Source of the DNA: JAWXCB01 sp034440455
GTDB taxonomy: Bacteria > Bacteroidota > Bacteroidia > Chitinophagales > CAIOSU01
Length of the DNA stretch: 42,734 nucleotides
Assembly: GCA_034440455.1 (NCBI GenBank)
Contig: JAWXCB010000112.1
Span: 1-42,734 of the forward strand
Direction of reading: 5' to 3'
Shown here: in pieces, positions 22,737-36,000 of the stretch
How the letters are laid out: every line of letters begins with the position of its first letter
Position numbering within the stretch: the stretch's first letter is position 1
The notes under the pieces: generated by a model
The model's input: only the letters and a program-made list of their open reading frames with translations
Databases searched by the model: none
What the model was told of the DNA's origin: nothing
Position numbers and translations under genes: made by a program

Positions 22737-24797
22737 TTAGTCCTTCCCCGGAGCCTTCTCGTCAACATTAATGCTGTCGGGGCGCATGGAGTCAAGCACT
22801 AATTTTTCGGAAAGCACTTTGAACGTGGTGCGTCTGTTTTCCTGATGTTCTGCTTCGGTACATTCCACGTCATTGAGGCAACGGTTAATCAATTTGGTTT
22901 CGCCATATCCCTTTGCTTTTAGTCTTCTTAAATCAATGCCATTTTCATTCATATAGCGCACAACCGATTCCGCTCTGCCCTGCGACAACACCAAGTTGTA
23001 TTCATCGCTGCCGCGCGAGTCAGTATGCGAACCGATTTCAACAATAACTTCCGGATTTTCTTTCAGCAGCATTACAATCGTGTCAAGAACTGGTTTTGAA
23101 TCAGCGCGGAGAGCAGTGCTGTCATAATCGTAGTAAATATTTTCAATCACGATTTCTTTCTCTTCATAAATGCGCTCCATCAGCACATGCACCTTCACGG
23201 TGATAAGAATATTCTCCAAATCACGCAAGTCTTTTGTAGTCGCCTCAACGGATTTTTTAAAATAATTCTGCTTCTCAGAAAAAATTTTATAGTTGGAATT
23301 TGCTTCAAGCTCAAATTCAAACTTGCCGAACTTGTTTGAAAGCACTGTGTCAATCTGTTTCAGTCCTGCTTCATATTTTTTCAGCGTAAGCAATGCTGAA
23401 GGAAGCGGCACGTAGTCAATCACTTTGCTGTTTGGGTCGGTTGGGTTTTCAAAAATTTTCTCCAGCACAATACCATCTAACTTATAAATGTTCGCATTAG
23501 CAAGCAGGAAATGATAAAGGTCGTCACCGCCCATACCGCCCTCGCGCGAAGAAGAAAAATAACCCGATGAGCGCACGGGATCGTTTTCATCTTTCGGTTT
23601 TGTTTTTTCAAAAAGGATTCCGAAATCGTCAGCGCCAGAATTGAGCGGTGGCTTCAGGTTCACCACCGTCTTCCAGATTTTACCTGCTTTCTGCGCAGAG
23701 AAAATATCCAGACCGCCCATGCCGGTGTGTCCATCCGAAGAAAAGTACAACGTGCCTTCTTCATCCACAAACGGAAACATTTCATTGCCGCTTGTATTGA
23801 TTTCACCGCCCAGATTTTCTGGTTGTGTCCAATTATTTTCCTCGTAGTAAGAGATGTACAAATCTTTCCCGCCATAGCCGCTTTGCGGAACATCGGCTGC
23901 AAAAATCATAGTATTTGCATCCTTTGAAAGCCAAGGCGTTCCTGTGTTCACCGTATCTCCAAATAAGTTTACCGGAAGGGGATTACTCCATGCTACGCCA
24001 TCAAAAGTGGACTCATAGATTTTGCAGAAATCATCTTTCTTTCCCTGCGAGCCGCAGCGCGTGAAGTATGCAATATTGAAATCTTCATTGTAAGCGGGAG
24101 TGCCGTCATTAAATCCGCTGTTCATCTGCAAACTGAAAGGCGCGTACGAGCGATACTCTCCGTTTGATTCCCGCTTCGACAAAAAAATGTCAGAAAATTT
24201 TTCGCCCGTCCAATTATAAGTTTCTCCTCCGGTAGCGTCAAGCCTGTCAGAAGTAAATATCAATTGCTTGTCTTTGAAGAATACTGAGCCGTATTCATTT
24301 GCTGTCGAGTTGAGATAATTGAGATTCGTAATCGTCATGTTTGTGCGCGCTGTTTGCCACTTGTTCGCTTCTTTACATGCTTTGATTAATTCCTGCGCGC
24401 GTTGTTTGTTAAACGGGTCATCGCGCCCGTATTCATTAAACTGCGTAATCGCCTGATTGTATTTTTCATTCGCCATCAGCATTAAACCATAGTTGAGTTT
24501 AATTTCCGGTTTTTGATATTCGAGCCGCAGCGCTTCAGCATACCACTTCTCCGCTTCCTTCACATTGTTGCTTAGGCGATAGCTTTCGCCCGCCATGAAT
24601 GCCTTCTCTGCTTTTTGTTTTTGTTCGCTTTCTTGCGCATACTCAGTTTTAAACAACGATGCTGCGAGCGCATAACTTTTTTGCTGAAACGCCATGCTGC
24701 CATCTTTGATGTTTTGAGTTGTGCCGCACGAAGAAAAAAGGGCAACGGCAAACGAGAGCAACAGCAGAGGCAAGAAACAACCGTAAATAATTTTCAT
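22737..24797 (-). CDS. PorE-like TPR/beta-propeller/OmpA lipoprotein
   Basis: A 686-residue outer-membrane lipoprotein. The signal MKIIYGCFLPLLLLSFAVAL is followed by FSSC (lipidated Cys 24). The order is TPR repeats (about 35-150, with AEKWYAEALRLE), a PD40/WD40-type propeller (about 165-430; LIFTSDRLDATGG, MIFAADVPQSGYGGKDLY, LYFSSDGHTGMGGLDIF), a carboxypeptidase-regulatory-like beta domain (about 455-535), and a C-terminal OmpA peptidoglycan-binding domain (about 550-665; IYYDYDSTALRADSKPVLD, IGSHTDSRGSDEYN, NRRTTF). This is the architecture of T9SS component PorE, but related OmpA paralogues are common, so the T9SS role is inferred. The frame is open to 24884; M at 24797 starts the lipoprotein signal. 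Confidence 0.85.
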   Translation of the reverse strand: MKIIYGCFLPLLLLSFAVALFSSCGTTQNIKDGSMAFQQKSYALAASLFKTEYAQESEQKQKAEKAFMAGESYRLSNNVKEAEKWYAEALRLEYQKPEIKLNYGLMLMANEKYNQAITQFNEYGRDDPFNKQRAQELIKACKEANKWQTARTNMTITNLNYLNSTANEYGSVFFKDKQLIFTSDRLDATGGETYNWTGEKFSDIFLSKRESNGEYRSYAPFSLQMNSGFNDGTPAYNEDFNIAYFTRCGSQGKKDDFCKIYESTFDGVAWSNPLPVNLFGDTVNTGTPWLSKDANTMIFAADVPQSGYGGKDLYISYYEENNWTQPENLGGEINTSGNEMFPFVDEEGTLYFSSDGHTGMGGLDIFSAQKAGKIWKTVVNLKPPLNSGADDFGILFEKTKPKDENDPVRSSGYFSSSREGGMGGDDLYHFLLANANIYKLDGIVLEKIFENPTDPNSKVIDYVPLPSALLTLKKYEAGLKQIDTVLSNKFGKFEFELEANSNYKIFSEKQNYFKKSVEATTKDLRDLENILITVKVHVLMERIYEEKEIVIENIYYDYDSTALRADSKPVLDTIVMLLKENPEVIVEIGSHTDSRGSDEYNLVLSQGRAESVVRYMNENGIDLRRLKAKGYGETKLINRCLNDVECTEAEHQENRRTTFKVLSEKLVLDSMRPDSINVDEKAPGKD

Positions 24798-24887
24798 TGC
24801 AGGAATTAACGCTTCAAGTAAATAAAAAGTTGTTTTTAAAATTAGGTAAAAGGGAAAGGAAGATTCTCTTAAAAAGAATTGCAAGCG

Positions 24888-26876
24888 CTACCGGCAACAA
24901 CAATTTTCTTTCCACCAATTCACAACAAGGCTATCGGTAGAAAGAGTCGCATTTGTGTGGCGGCACACCGTGTTGATACATTGGTCAACGGTGCAGGGGT
25001 CGCCATCATCACAATCAAGCGAAGTAAAAATGCAAACTCCGGCAACACACGCATCGGTTGTGCATCCGTTTCCATCATCGCAAACAAGCGGAATGAATAC
25101 GCATGTTCCGTTCACGCACGTGTCTGTAGTGCAAAAATTTGCGTCTGCGCAAAACAATGTGTCGCAGGCATTGCAATCGGAAAGAACAATAAGGAGGTGC
25201 GATGCTGTTGCAGTTTGTCCTCCGCAAGCATCTGTAACTGTAACTGTATAAAGTGTGGAAGCCGCGGGTGCTACGTTGAAGCTATTTGTTTGCTGTCCGG
25301 TGTTCCACTGATACGTAAAAGGAAGCGAAACGCTGCCCGCTGCATTTGCTGCGAATGCGGCAGTTTGCGCTGGGCAGATCGTGTCAGGCGCAATTATGTT
25401 AACAGTAAGCGGAGCATTGTCAAGCAGAAAAAGCGTATCGCTTTTAAATAGTCCGCAGGCGCAGGCATCAGGATATGTGAGGATAACAGTTTCTGTTCCT
25501 TCGGGTATTGCGTCAAGAATGGGAGAGATGCTGAGTTGTGCGGAATCCTCATTTGCGGGAATCGTGATGCTGTGCGGAATAATCGGAAAATCCACGCCCT
25601 CTGTCGCGATGCCTGATACTGTAAAGTTAATTGTAACCGCATCGGTGGATGGAGAATTTCCTTCGCGAAAAAAATAGAAGCTGCCATCAGTGCAGCCTTC
25701 GTAAGCATCGTCAATTCCCTCTGAGGAAGAAACGCTGATTCCGATGCTTTCCCCGCCTGAGAAACTCTGCGCCTCAATGAACACACCCGAATCATATTGG
25801 TAGTCGCCCACATCAGCAATCACAAATTTGATGTGGTAGGTGTCGCACGGAACAACCACCATCGTAGCGGTGAGTACGTTTGTAAATGCATCGTATTGCG
25901 TAACTGATGGTGTAATGTTGGTTCTGTAAAAATTGGAATAACCAAGACTGGCGCAATTCGCAGGATTGTTCACTCCGCCCGCGCTGCCGCTGTTTACGGA
26001 ATTAATTTCTACGGGAATATTTGTGCCCGGGATGATCGCCACATTGGTGTTGGGCGCATAGCCGATGCCATTCACAAGAAAAGCAAACGCATCATTAAAG
26101 GGGGAGCATACAAATTCAGGATATTCTTCAGAAGCAAAAATGTAGCGAAACACAACGCTGTCATTCTGCGACACAAAATCAAATTCAAGCGAAACAGCAT
26201 CCAATGAACTAACGCCCGCAGCGGCATTCAAATCAGCATCGCCTGGAAACAGAAGCTGGCTGGAGATACTGCTTGAACTATTCGGTCCGCGCGCATTTGT
26301 CGTAGTGCCCGTTGAAAGCAAAATGCCGCTTGTGATGCCCAGCGGGTTGCCGTTTGCAAAATATCCCCGCGCTTGTGTCGAACCCGAAGCTGTGATATTA
26401 AAAGCCTCTACACAGGAGCCGAGCAGCACATCCTGCACAAGTTGCTGCGGGGTATATGTGGTGTTATCCGTAGTAATTGAAGTAGTAACATTTGAACAAT
26501 TGTTCCCGATTCCGAATGTGGTTTGGCTGGTAGTAAACACTCCGCCATTCCTAATGAGCATGCCATTGTAAAACACATTGTAGTAACCGTTACCATACGT
26601 GCAGCACATTCCATCATTAAACATGTCATGTATCATAAACATGAAACAGTCAGATGAACTCACGCATACCTGCTCCGTGTAGAGCATGTTGCCGACATAA
26701 TTATCCCCGTCTGCAATGAGCGTTGAAGTGTTTTGGTCAAAAATTTCCCAAGATGTTTCTTCTCCGAAATCATCGGTGAAAATCTGAACGGTGATGGTGG
26801 CATCCGGGCATTGCCCCGCTGCTGCGAGAGAAAGCAGCAACAAAATAGTCAGCCCTGCCGGAAAGTATCTTAACAT
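24888..26876 (-). CDS. secreted choice-of-anchor L protein with Cys-rich C-terminus
   Basis: A 662-residue secreted protein. The signal peptide is MLRYFPAGLTILLLLSLAAA. A first domain (about 22-125) is rich in Cys and Asp/Gly. The choice-of-anchor L domain (about 135-370) shows TPQQLVQDVLLGSCVEAFNI, GILLSTGTTTNARGPN and VFRYIFASEEYPEFVCSPFN. Calx-beta-like and PKD-like regions (about 380-570) follow, then a tail with three CxxxxxC-type modules (CDDGNGCTTDACVAGVC, CDDGDPCTVDQCI). The chain ends abruptly at ENCCCR without the T9SS sorting domain that proteins of this type usually carry. It starts 90 bp before the PorE-like gene on the same strand, so co-expression is likely. Likely surface or extracellular; function unknown. 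Confidence 0.82.
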   Translation of the reverse strand: MLRYFPAGLTILLLLSLAAAGQCPDATITVQIFTDDFGEETSWEIFDQNTSTLIADGDNYVGNMLYTEQVCVSSSDCFMFMIHDMFNDGMCCTYGNGYYNVFYNGMLIRNGGVFTTSQTTFGIGNNCSNVTTSITTDNTTYTPQQLVQDVLLGSCVEAFNITASGSTQARGYFANGNPLGITSGILLSTGTTTNARGPNSSSSISSQLLFPGDADLNAAAGVSSLDAVSLEFDFVSQNDSVVFRYIFASEEYPEFVCSPFNDAFAFLVNGIGYAPNTNVAIIPGTNIPVEINSVNSGSAGGVNNPANCASLGYSNFYRTNITPSVTQYDAFTNVLTATMVVVPCDTYHIKFVIADVGDYQYDSGVFIEAQSFSGGESIGISVSSSEGIDDAYEGCTDGSFYFFREGNSPSTDAVTINFTVSGIATEGVDFPIIPHSITIPANEDSAQLSISPILDAIPEGTETVILTYPDACACGLFKSDTLFLLDNAPLTVNIIAPDTICPAQTAAFAANAAGSVSLPFTYQWNTGQQTNSFNVAPAASTLYTVTVTDACGGQTATASHLLIVLSDCNACDTLFCADANFCTTDTCVNGTCVFIPLVCDDGNGCTTDACVAGVCIFTSLDCDDGDPCTVDQCINTVCRHTNATLSTDSLVVNWWKENCCCR

Positions 26877-26975
26877 ACGCAGTTGATAGGAAAAAAACTT
26901 TTATTGGAACAGCAGCAATAACAACATGTTCTGACATTAGCAACAGGAAGTTAGCCGCTTCCCAAGCAGTCACAA

Positions 26976-27012
26976 AACAAAAAACTGCCGAAGTTCTTAC
27001 CTTCGGCAGTTT
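26976..27012 (-). terminator. strong intrinsic terminator for the giant gene
   Basis: A perfect 12-bp stem AAACTGCCGAAG (26982-26993) / CTTCGGCAGTTT (27001-27012) with a 7-nt loop. On the minus strand it is followed by a T-rich tract (TTTTTTGTTTTG). It lies 35 bp past the stop of the 12.7-kb gene. Confidence 0.92.
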
Positions 27013-27047
27013 CTCCCTTTGTTACAAGGCGCACCTTGTTCGTTGAA

Positions 27048-30000
27048 TTATTCTTTAATCAGTTTTCCGGTGAAGGAACTTTCAATGCCGCTTCTGTTTA
27101 CCAATGTAAGTTCATAGAAGTAAACACCCGCTGCAATATCCGCTCCGCTCCATTTCACATAATGCTCGCCCTTCGCTTGTTTTTCGCTGACAAGTGTTGC
27201 GACTTGCTGTCCGAGGAAGTTGTGAATTTTCACCACTACCGTTGCATCCGCTTTCAGGTTATAGTGAATTACCACTTGTGTGCTGAACGGATTCGGGAAA
27301 GCAGCAGGCGCATTTTCCAGCAAGCCCGGACTGTTTATGCCGGTAATTGAAATTTTGAAACTATATGTTGCGCTCGTTTGCGCGTCATCTCCATCAGTTG
27401 CAATCACTTTCCACTTGTAGGTTGAATCCATTGTGAAAGCTGATTCGCCATTGAAGAACAACGAGGTAACTGACACGCCACTCATTGTTGTATCCAAGCC
27501 ATGTCCTTTGATGTTCACTGCATATTCCACCGCATCACCATCGCCATCTTCCGAAGTTTCCCATGTGAATTCGATTGCTGACGGAGTAGAAACAATGCTG
27601 CCGTTTGTCGGAGTAAGCAGATTGAATACTGATGGAATATCTTCCACAGAATTCACCGTGATGCTGAATGTATCAGCGACTGTTGCGCCAGCCGCATCCA
27701 TCGCCTCAATTGCAACTGTTGCAACTCCGTTTGCATTTGCATTGAACGTAATATCCAATTTGTGGTCAACATCAATAGACACATTCACCAGCGAAGGATT
27801 ACTGTGCATTGAAACGGTGTAAGTCATGTTGCCGCCATTTTCCGTATCGTTGAAAATGTTTTCCAGATTCACATAATCTTGAATTGCAGCAGCATCTTCA
27901 TTCACCGTGATGTCATTGATATGCGTTACGATGTAAGGTTTATCATTCACATTGTTCACGTTGAGATAAACTTTCGCTGCATTCATAGTATACAACTGTC
28001 CGTCAAAGCCATTCCAGAGGAAACTATCCACGCCTGCAAATTCATCAGCAGGATCGTAAATCAAGTCAGCGATGTCGCTCACTGAAATTTCATCACCGCT
28101 ATTTACTGCAATAAGATTCAGCAACAGTGTTCCATTCACCGGCAGTGATACGATTTTAATTTTCGTCATTGCATCGTTTTCTACATCGGTATATTCATCC
28201 GTGAAGTTGTCAGCAATGAAGCCGATGCTTTTATCTTCCTGACCTTGCTTATACACATCTGTGATAACTGGCGCATCATTTACAGGAGTTACAACAACTG
28301 TGAATGTGTGAGTAATAACATTGTTATTTGCCGCGCCATCATTTATTGTAACTGTAATCACCGCAGTGCCGAATGCATTTGCAACCGGAGTATAATTCAG
28401 CGTTCCTGCATTATCGGGGCTGTTGTAATTCACCACAACACTTGCGATCAACGAAGGATTGTCAGACGTTGCCGTTACAGCAAGCATTTGAATTTCATTC
28501 AGACCAGCCGTACTGCCTGTGATTGAAATTGTCTGCATCGCAGCATCTTCAAGAATTGCCGCAGGATTTGAAATCGCATCCAAAGTCGGCTCATCATTTA
28601 CTGGATTTACAACAACTGTGAATGTTCTTGTAATCGTGTTATTCACCGACATGCCATCATCAACAGTTACTGTAATTACAGCACTGCCGGATTGATTTGA
28701 AGCAGGCTTGTAGTCTAACGAACCGGTGCCTGCAGGATTCACATAGTTCACAGTCGGGTTCGGAATCAAAGCCGGATTGTTTGAAACGGCAGTTACCGTT
28801 ACTGTTTGCATTTCATTGAAACCGGCAGAAATGCCAGTTAAGCCAATCGTTTGAATTGCCGCATCTTCATCTATCGCAGCAGGATTTGCAATCGCATCTA
28901 AAGTCGGCTGATAGTTTGTGTCAACCACTGCGAAGAAGAATTGCTCTGCATGTGTATTGTTTGCAGCCTGCGCATCATCAGCGGTGATAGTGAATGTTTG
29001 CGAGCCGGTCATGTTTGCAATCGAAGTGATTTGCACTGTTCCGGTTGTACTGCTGAAGGTTACATTCGCAAAGCTCACTGTCGTGGGATTCAGCACATAC
29101 GTCACTGTTTGGAATGTTTCATCCGAAGGAACAGGAGCAGGCGTCACAGAAATTGTTTCCGTTGAGGAGAAATTCTTGAACACCGTTACGCCATTATCCA
29201 CTGTAAACACAGGCGCGTCATTCACCGGAGTTACCGTGAGCACAAATGTTTCTGAATGGAAACTATTTTGTGATTGACCATCGTTCGCCATAATCGTGAA
29301 TGTGCGCGAGCCATTCATGTTTGCAATCGCAGTGATTTGAATTTCACCTGTTGTGTTATTGAATACAACCGTAGCAAACGGCACTGTCATGGGTGAAAGC
29401 GAGTATGTTATCGTTTGACTTGCTTCATCCGCAGGCACAACAGAAGGAGCCACAGAAACCGTTTGCGTTCCTGCGAAATCTTCCGCCAGCATGAGGCTTG
29501 TCGGATTCATTACAAATTTCGGAGCATCATTTACGGATGTCACCGTGATGATGAATGTTCTGATGAACGTGTTGTTTGCGGCTTGTCCATCATTCACCGT
29601 TACCGAAACAGTTGCTGAACCCCATTGATTCGGAGCAGGCTGATAAGATAATACAGCAGTTGAATTCGGGCTGGTATAGTTCACCGTCAGCGTGGAGAAC
29701 AATCCGGGATTATCGGAAGTAACAGAAACTGTCAGCGTTTGATTTTCATTTCCACCGGCAGAAATTCCCGTGAGATTCATGTTTTTAAGTCCTGAATCTT
29801 CCAGCACCGCAGTTGGATTTGCGATTGCATCCAAAGTAGGCTGGTCATTCGCTGTATTCACAGTGAGCGTAAATGTTTGCGAAGCTGTATTATGCTGCGC
29901 CTGCCCGTCATTTGCAGTTACAGTAAATACCTGTGTGCCGGAAACATTTGCAACGGAAGTGATAGTTACTTTACCTGTGCTGCTGTTAAATGAAATTGTT

Positions 30001-33000
30001 GCAAACGAAACTGAAGCAGGCGACAGAATGTATGTTACAGTTTGACTTGCTTCATCCGCAGGAACAATTCCCGGAGTTACCGTTACAACTTCGGTCGTTG
30101 CGAAATCTTCATCAACAGTCACATCACCGCTGAGTGTAAATGCCGGAGCATCGTTCACCGCAGTTACCGTGAGCGTGAAAGTTTCTTCGTGGATATTATT
30201 TACGCTCTGCTCGTCATCAGCAGTAATCGTGAATGCCTGCGAGCCATTTGTATTTGCCACAGCATTAATCGTTACTGCACCTGTTGCGCTATTAATCGAA
30301 ACAGTTGAAAACGCAACCGAAGCGGGAGTTAAAGAATATGTTACTGTCTGTCCTGCATCCACCGGACGGATTGCACCGGGCGTAACTATAACAACTTCTG
30401 ATGTCGCAAAATCTTCACTTACAACAACATCACCGCTTGTTGTAAACGCAGGCGTATTGTTGCCTTCATTTACGGTAAGCGTGAATGTTTGAGTATGCCT
30501 GTTGTTTGCAGCTTGTCCATCATTAGCAGTTACAGTAAATACCTGTGTGCCGAATTCATCAGCAACGGCAGTAATCGTTACATCACCGGTTGCGCTGTTG
30601 ATGGAAACATCTGCGAACGAAACAGAAACGGGCGATAAAGAATACGTAACAGTCTGACTCATTTCATTTGCAGGAACAAATCCTGCGCTCACGGTAACTG
30701 TTTCGGTAGTTGTGAAATTTTCATTCTCAGTTACATCACCGCTCAGCGTAAACACGGGAGCGTCATTCACTGAATTTACAGTAAGCAGGAATGTTTCCGT
30801 ATGGATATTATTTACGCTCTGTCCATCATCGGCAGTAATCGTAAATGCCTGGGAGCCGTTTGCATGAGCAATAGAATTAATTGTTACTGCGCCTGTTGCG
30901 CTATTGATAGAAACCGTTGCAAAACTTACAGACGAGGGTGACAATGTATAAGTCACTACTTGTCCTGCGTCAACAGGTCTGATTGAACCCGGAGTTACAG
31001 TTACAACTTCTGATGTGCTGAAATCTTCATTTACGATTACATCACTACTGGTGGTGAATACAGGCGTGTTGTTGCCTTCACTGACAGTAAGTGTGAAAGT
31101 CTGTGAAGTTGTGTTGTTGATTGCCTGTCCATCATTCGCAGTCACCGTAAATACTTGTATTCCGAATTCATCCTGCACGGAAGTAATTGTTACTTTGCCC
31201 GTTGTGCTGTTCATCGAAACAGTTGCGAATGAAATTGATGCGGGTGAAATGCTGTAAGTCACCGTCTGGCTCATTTCATTTGCAGGAACAAACCCTGCGC
31301 TCACGGTAACTGTTTCGGTAGTTGTGAAATTTTCATTCTCAGTTACATCACCGCTCAGCGTAAATACCGGAGCGTCATTCACTGAATTTACAGTGAGCAT
31401 GAATGTTTCCGTGTGAATGTTATTTCTACTTTGAGCATCATCAGCGGAAATTGTGAACTGCTGCGATCCCTGTTGATTGGCGATTGCAGTAATTGTTACT
31501 TCACCGGAGTTGCTATCAAAGGAAATATTTGCAAACACAACCGAAGCGGGCAACAAGGAATACGTTACTACCTGACCTGCTTCATGCGGGCGCACTGCAT
31601 CAGGCGTAACTGTAACAACTTGCGCTATTGCAAAATCTTCATTTACCGTTACATCACCGCTTGTTGCGAATGACGGAGGATTATTTCCTTCATCAACAGT
31701 GAGCGTGAATGTTTGGGTGTAAGTATTGTTCTGCGATTGACCGTCATTGGCAGTTACAGTAAATACCTGTGTGCCGAATTGATTAGCAACCGGAGTAATC
31801 GTTACTGCGCCAGTCGCGCTGTTGATGGAAACATTTGCAAACGAAACTGAAGCAGGCAACAAACTGTACGTAACAGTTTGACTCACTTCATTTGCAGGGA
31901 CAGCAGCAGGAGCTACCGATACTGTTTCAGAAGTGTACATGCCTTCAACCACCGTTACATCTCCGCTCAAGGTGAATGCAGGAGCGTCATTCACTGAATT
32001 TATTGTCAGCGTGAATGTTTGCGCATGTGTGTTATTTGTTGATTGACCATCATTTGCAGTTACAGTAAATAATTGCGATCCGCTTGCATTCGCAACAGCA
32101 GTAATCGTTACTTTGCCCGTTGCGCTGTTAATCGAAACATTCGAAAACGAAACTGAAGCAGGCGACAAGCTATAAGTAACAACCTGACTCATTTCATCAG
32201 CGGGCACAGAACTTGCGCTTACCGTTACATGCTGCGCAGTTGCAAAATCTTCATTAACGGTTACGTTACCGCTCAAGGTAAATACCGGAGCATCGTTCAC
32301 GCTATTTACAGTCAGTGTGAATGTTTGCGCGTGTGTATTATTTGTTGATTGACCATCATTCGCTGTTACGATAAACAATTGTGAACCGGAAGCATTTGCA
32401 ATCGAAGTAATTGTTACTTCGCCTGTTGCGGAGTTAATCGAAATATTCGCAAATGAAACCGAAGCAGGCGATATGCTATAAGTAACAGACTGGCTTGATT
32501 CATTTGCAGGAATTGAGCCGGCAGTTACAGTTACATGCTGCGCAGTTGCAAAATCTTCACTCACCGTTACGTTTCCACTTAATGTAAATACAGGTGCATC
32601 ATTCACGTTGTTTACTGTGAGTGTGAATGTCTGTGTCGCTGTGTTATTCGCAGCCTGACCATCATTCGCAGTTACGGTAAATACTTGGGAGCCAACTGCA
32701 TTTGCAATGGCAGTAATTGTTACTTCACCCGTTGCGCTGTTAATTGAAACATTCGCAAACGCAACCGAAGCAGGCGACAGACTGTATGTTACTGTCTGAC
32801 TTGTTTCATTTGAAGGAATTGAACCAGCGCTCACTGTTACATGCTGTGCCGTTGCGAAATCTTCATTCACTGTTACGTCACCGCTTAATGTGAAAGCAGG
32901 TGCATCATTTACGGAAGTTACCGTGAGGGTGAAAGTAGCAGTAGCAATATTGTTTGTTACTTCTCCATCATCAGCAGTTACAGTGAATATTTGTGAGCCG

Positions 33001-36000
33001 CTTGCATTTGCAACAGCGGTAATCGTTACTTCACCTGTTGCGCTGTTAATCGAAACATTCGCAAATGAAACCGAAGCAGGTGACAAACTATACGTAACCA
33101 CCTGACTCATTTCATCGGCAGGCACAAAACCTGGAATTGCAGTCACATGCTGCGCAGTTGCGAAATCTTCATTCACGGAAACATTGCCGCTCATTGTGAA
33201 AACAGGCGCGCTGTTCACCGCATTTACAATGACAGTAAACATTCTGTCAAAGGAAAGGCTGCCATCACTCACAGTAACAGAGATATGCGCAACGCCAAAT
33301 TGATTCGCAAGCGGAGCAAAACTCAGCGACCCTGTTGCATTTGCTGAAGTGTAATTCACAGCAGGATTTGCAATCAACGATGGATTATCGGAAACTGCTG
33401 ACACGCTCAGTGTTTGCGTTTCATTCGGTCCAGCGCTGATGCCGCTCAGGTTTACGGTTTGTGTTCCCGCGCCTTCATCAATCGTGATGTCTGAAATTGC
33501 ATTTAATGTCGGAGCGTCATTCACGGGATTCACCGTGAGCGTGAATGTCTGCGTAGCGGTATTATTCGCAGCCTGACCATCATTCGCAGTAACGGTGAAT
33601 ATTTGTGTGCCTGACATTTCAGCTATCGAAGAGATGCTCACTTGTCCAGTCAAACTATTTATAGATACAGTTGCAAAGCTGACAGAAGCAGGCGATATAC
33701 TATAAGTAACTGTTTGCACAGTTTCATCCGCAGGAACAGTTACAGGAGTTGCCGTTACTGTTTGTGTTCCGGCAAAATCTTCATTCACAGTTACGTTGCC
33801 ACTCAACGTAAATACAGGCGCATCATTCACTGCATTTAATTTCAATGTGAAAGTTTTTGTTGCAATATTGTTTGTTGCATAACCGTCATTTGCAGTAATC
33901 GTGAATTGCTGCTGACCGATTGCATTCGGGACTGCGGTAATCGAAACCTGTCCGGTGCTCGGATTGATTGACACATTTGCAAACGGCACAGAAGCAGGTG
34001 TCAACGAATACGTCACCACCTGATACGCTTCGTGAGGCGGAACCACAGCAGGCGCTACATTCATATAATTTGTTCCAACAAAATCTTCATTGAAAGTGGA
34101 ACTGCCGTTAATGGTAAATGTCGGAGGTGTATTCGGCTTCTGCGCGACTTTCAACGCATTGATTTTTGCTTTGCCTACAACGTCCACCACTTTAATATTC
34201 AGCGTGGTGTCCATGAGCCTGAAGTTATGCGTGAACGAGTATGCGGTTTTGTATCCTGCAACAGCGATAATATCGAGGTCATTGATTACAAGGCTGTCTT
34301 CTACATATACATCAAACACGCGCTCGCCCGCATTCATCACGGTATTTTGCTCAGTCCATAAGAAGGTAACCGAATAAAGTCCCGGCTGGGCTTTGAAATT
34401 ATATTTCAGGTTATTGCTTGTACTTGTAATGCGCTCAGACCTGAACAGTGGCTCATCATCTGTATTCAGAATGTCGCCAATTCCTGAATAATATTTTGCG
34501 GAACTGGGTAATGAATACAACCTGTCTGATTCAAACACATTTCCATTCACGGCATTATGATATGAACCGCCACAGTTGATACTTAATGCAGTGAGATATG
34601 CGCCTTCATCAACAACGCCATCGCAGTCATTATCTCTGCCATCAAGCAACTCAGGCGCACCCGGATAAACAGTGCCGCGCCCGTCATCGCAATCTAATTT
34701 ATTCCATACGTAACCAACGCCTGGTTTTGAAACTGAAATCACTGAGTCAGTCGGTGAGCCGTAATAATCGCGGTCGGCATCTTTATACCATACGAGCGGA
34801 GTAGTCGGACAATTTTCCCACGGTGATTGCGGAGGATTTGCAGAGGTGGCAGCATAATCGCCCATCATATCCATTCTGTAGAAAACAATCCTATCCAAGC
34901 TGTACAACTGTGCGCGTCCGGAAATATCCATTGTGTAAACTCCCGCAAACGGAAATGTAACATACACTTCCCAGAAAGCGGATTCGCCCGCCCATGAGTT
35001 ATATGTCCATCCGCCTAAATTGTTCTGCCACTGTTTCCACCAGCCGCTTGCAGAACTTTGCACTTGTCCGTTCTTTTCAAACGTGCAGCCGTGGTCGGGG
35101 AAGCGCACCCACACGTCATTGTTATGCGTGTTGAGCGGACCGCCATTGCGTGTGCGCATTTTGAAACGATACTTACCGGGATTGTTAATCTTGAATTCGT
35201 AAGTCATCATGCCGTGTCCTTTCTCACGGAAATAATTCGGACCCGTCCATGTGTAATATTCCGTGCCAGTGTAATTCGCGTAAGCCGTTTCAGAAGTCCA
35301 GCCAAGCGTGGCAGGCGCATTCTCAATTTCCATTACGAGCAATCCGTTTTGCTCCACAAAATATCCGCAATCAGCCACCGTGGATGAGCCTGTTCCGCTC
35401 AAGGAAACGCTCAACGGAGAATTGCTTCCCGTGTGATTGATACTCATTGTTGCAATTCTTGTTCCCGATGCTGAAGGAGTGAAAGTAACAGTGAACGTAT
35501 GCGTTGCGCCAACTGCAAGCGTTACGGCTGAACCAAAATTGTGTAAGTAGTTTGATGCGTTTGTGCCGCTGATGGAAACGCTGTTAATGGTTAATGAAGC
35601 TCCGCCTGTATTTGTTAAAGACATCGTCCTTGGCGTAGAAATAACATTCACATCCGTTTGCGGAAACACCATGTTGGAAGGAACAGCAGTTAATACTCCC
35701 TGTGTTGCAATGGGCGCGATGATTTCAATTGCATTCACCTTCGCGTTATTCACGCTGGCTAAGAAATCAATATTCATCGTTCCATCGCTCACTGTTACGT
35801 TGAAGGTGCGCACATGCGCATTATACATTCCGACAACGCTGTAAATATCAAGGTCATCAATTACCAAAGCGCCTTCAATGCTTGCATCAAATACGCGCAC
35901 TCCGGGATTAGATGCTCCAGTCCAGATTTCCGCGAAATGCAATTTCACGGTGTAAGAACCATTCTGCAACGGAACAGCATATCCGAAAGCATTTCCATAG

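Noticed and set aside
28918..29277. Plus-strand ORFs rich in T and V opposite the repeat array
   Set aside because: Periodic mirror translations of the cadherin-like modules, which recur with the module period.
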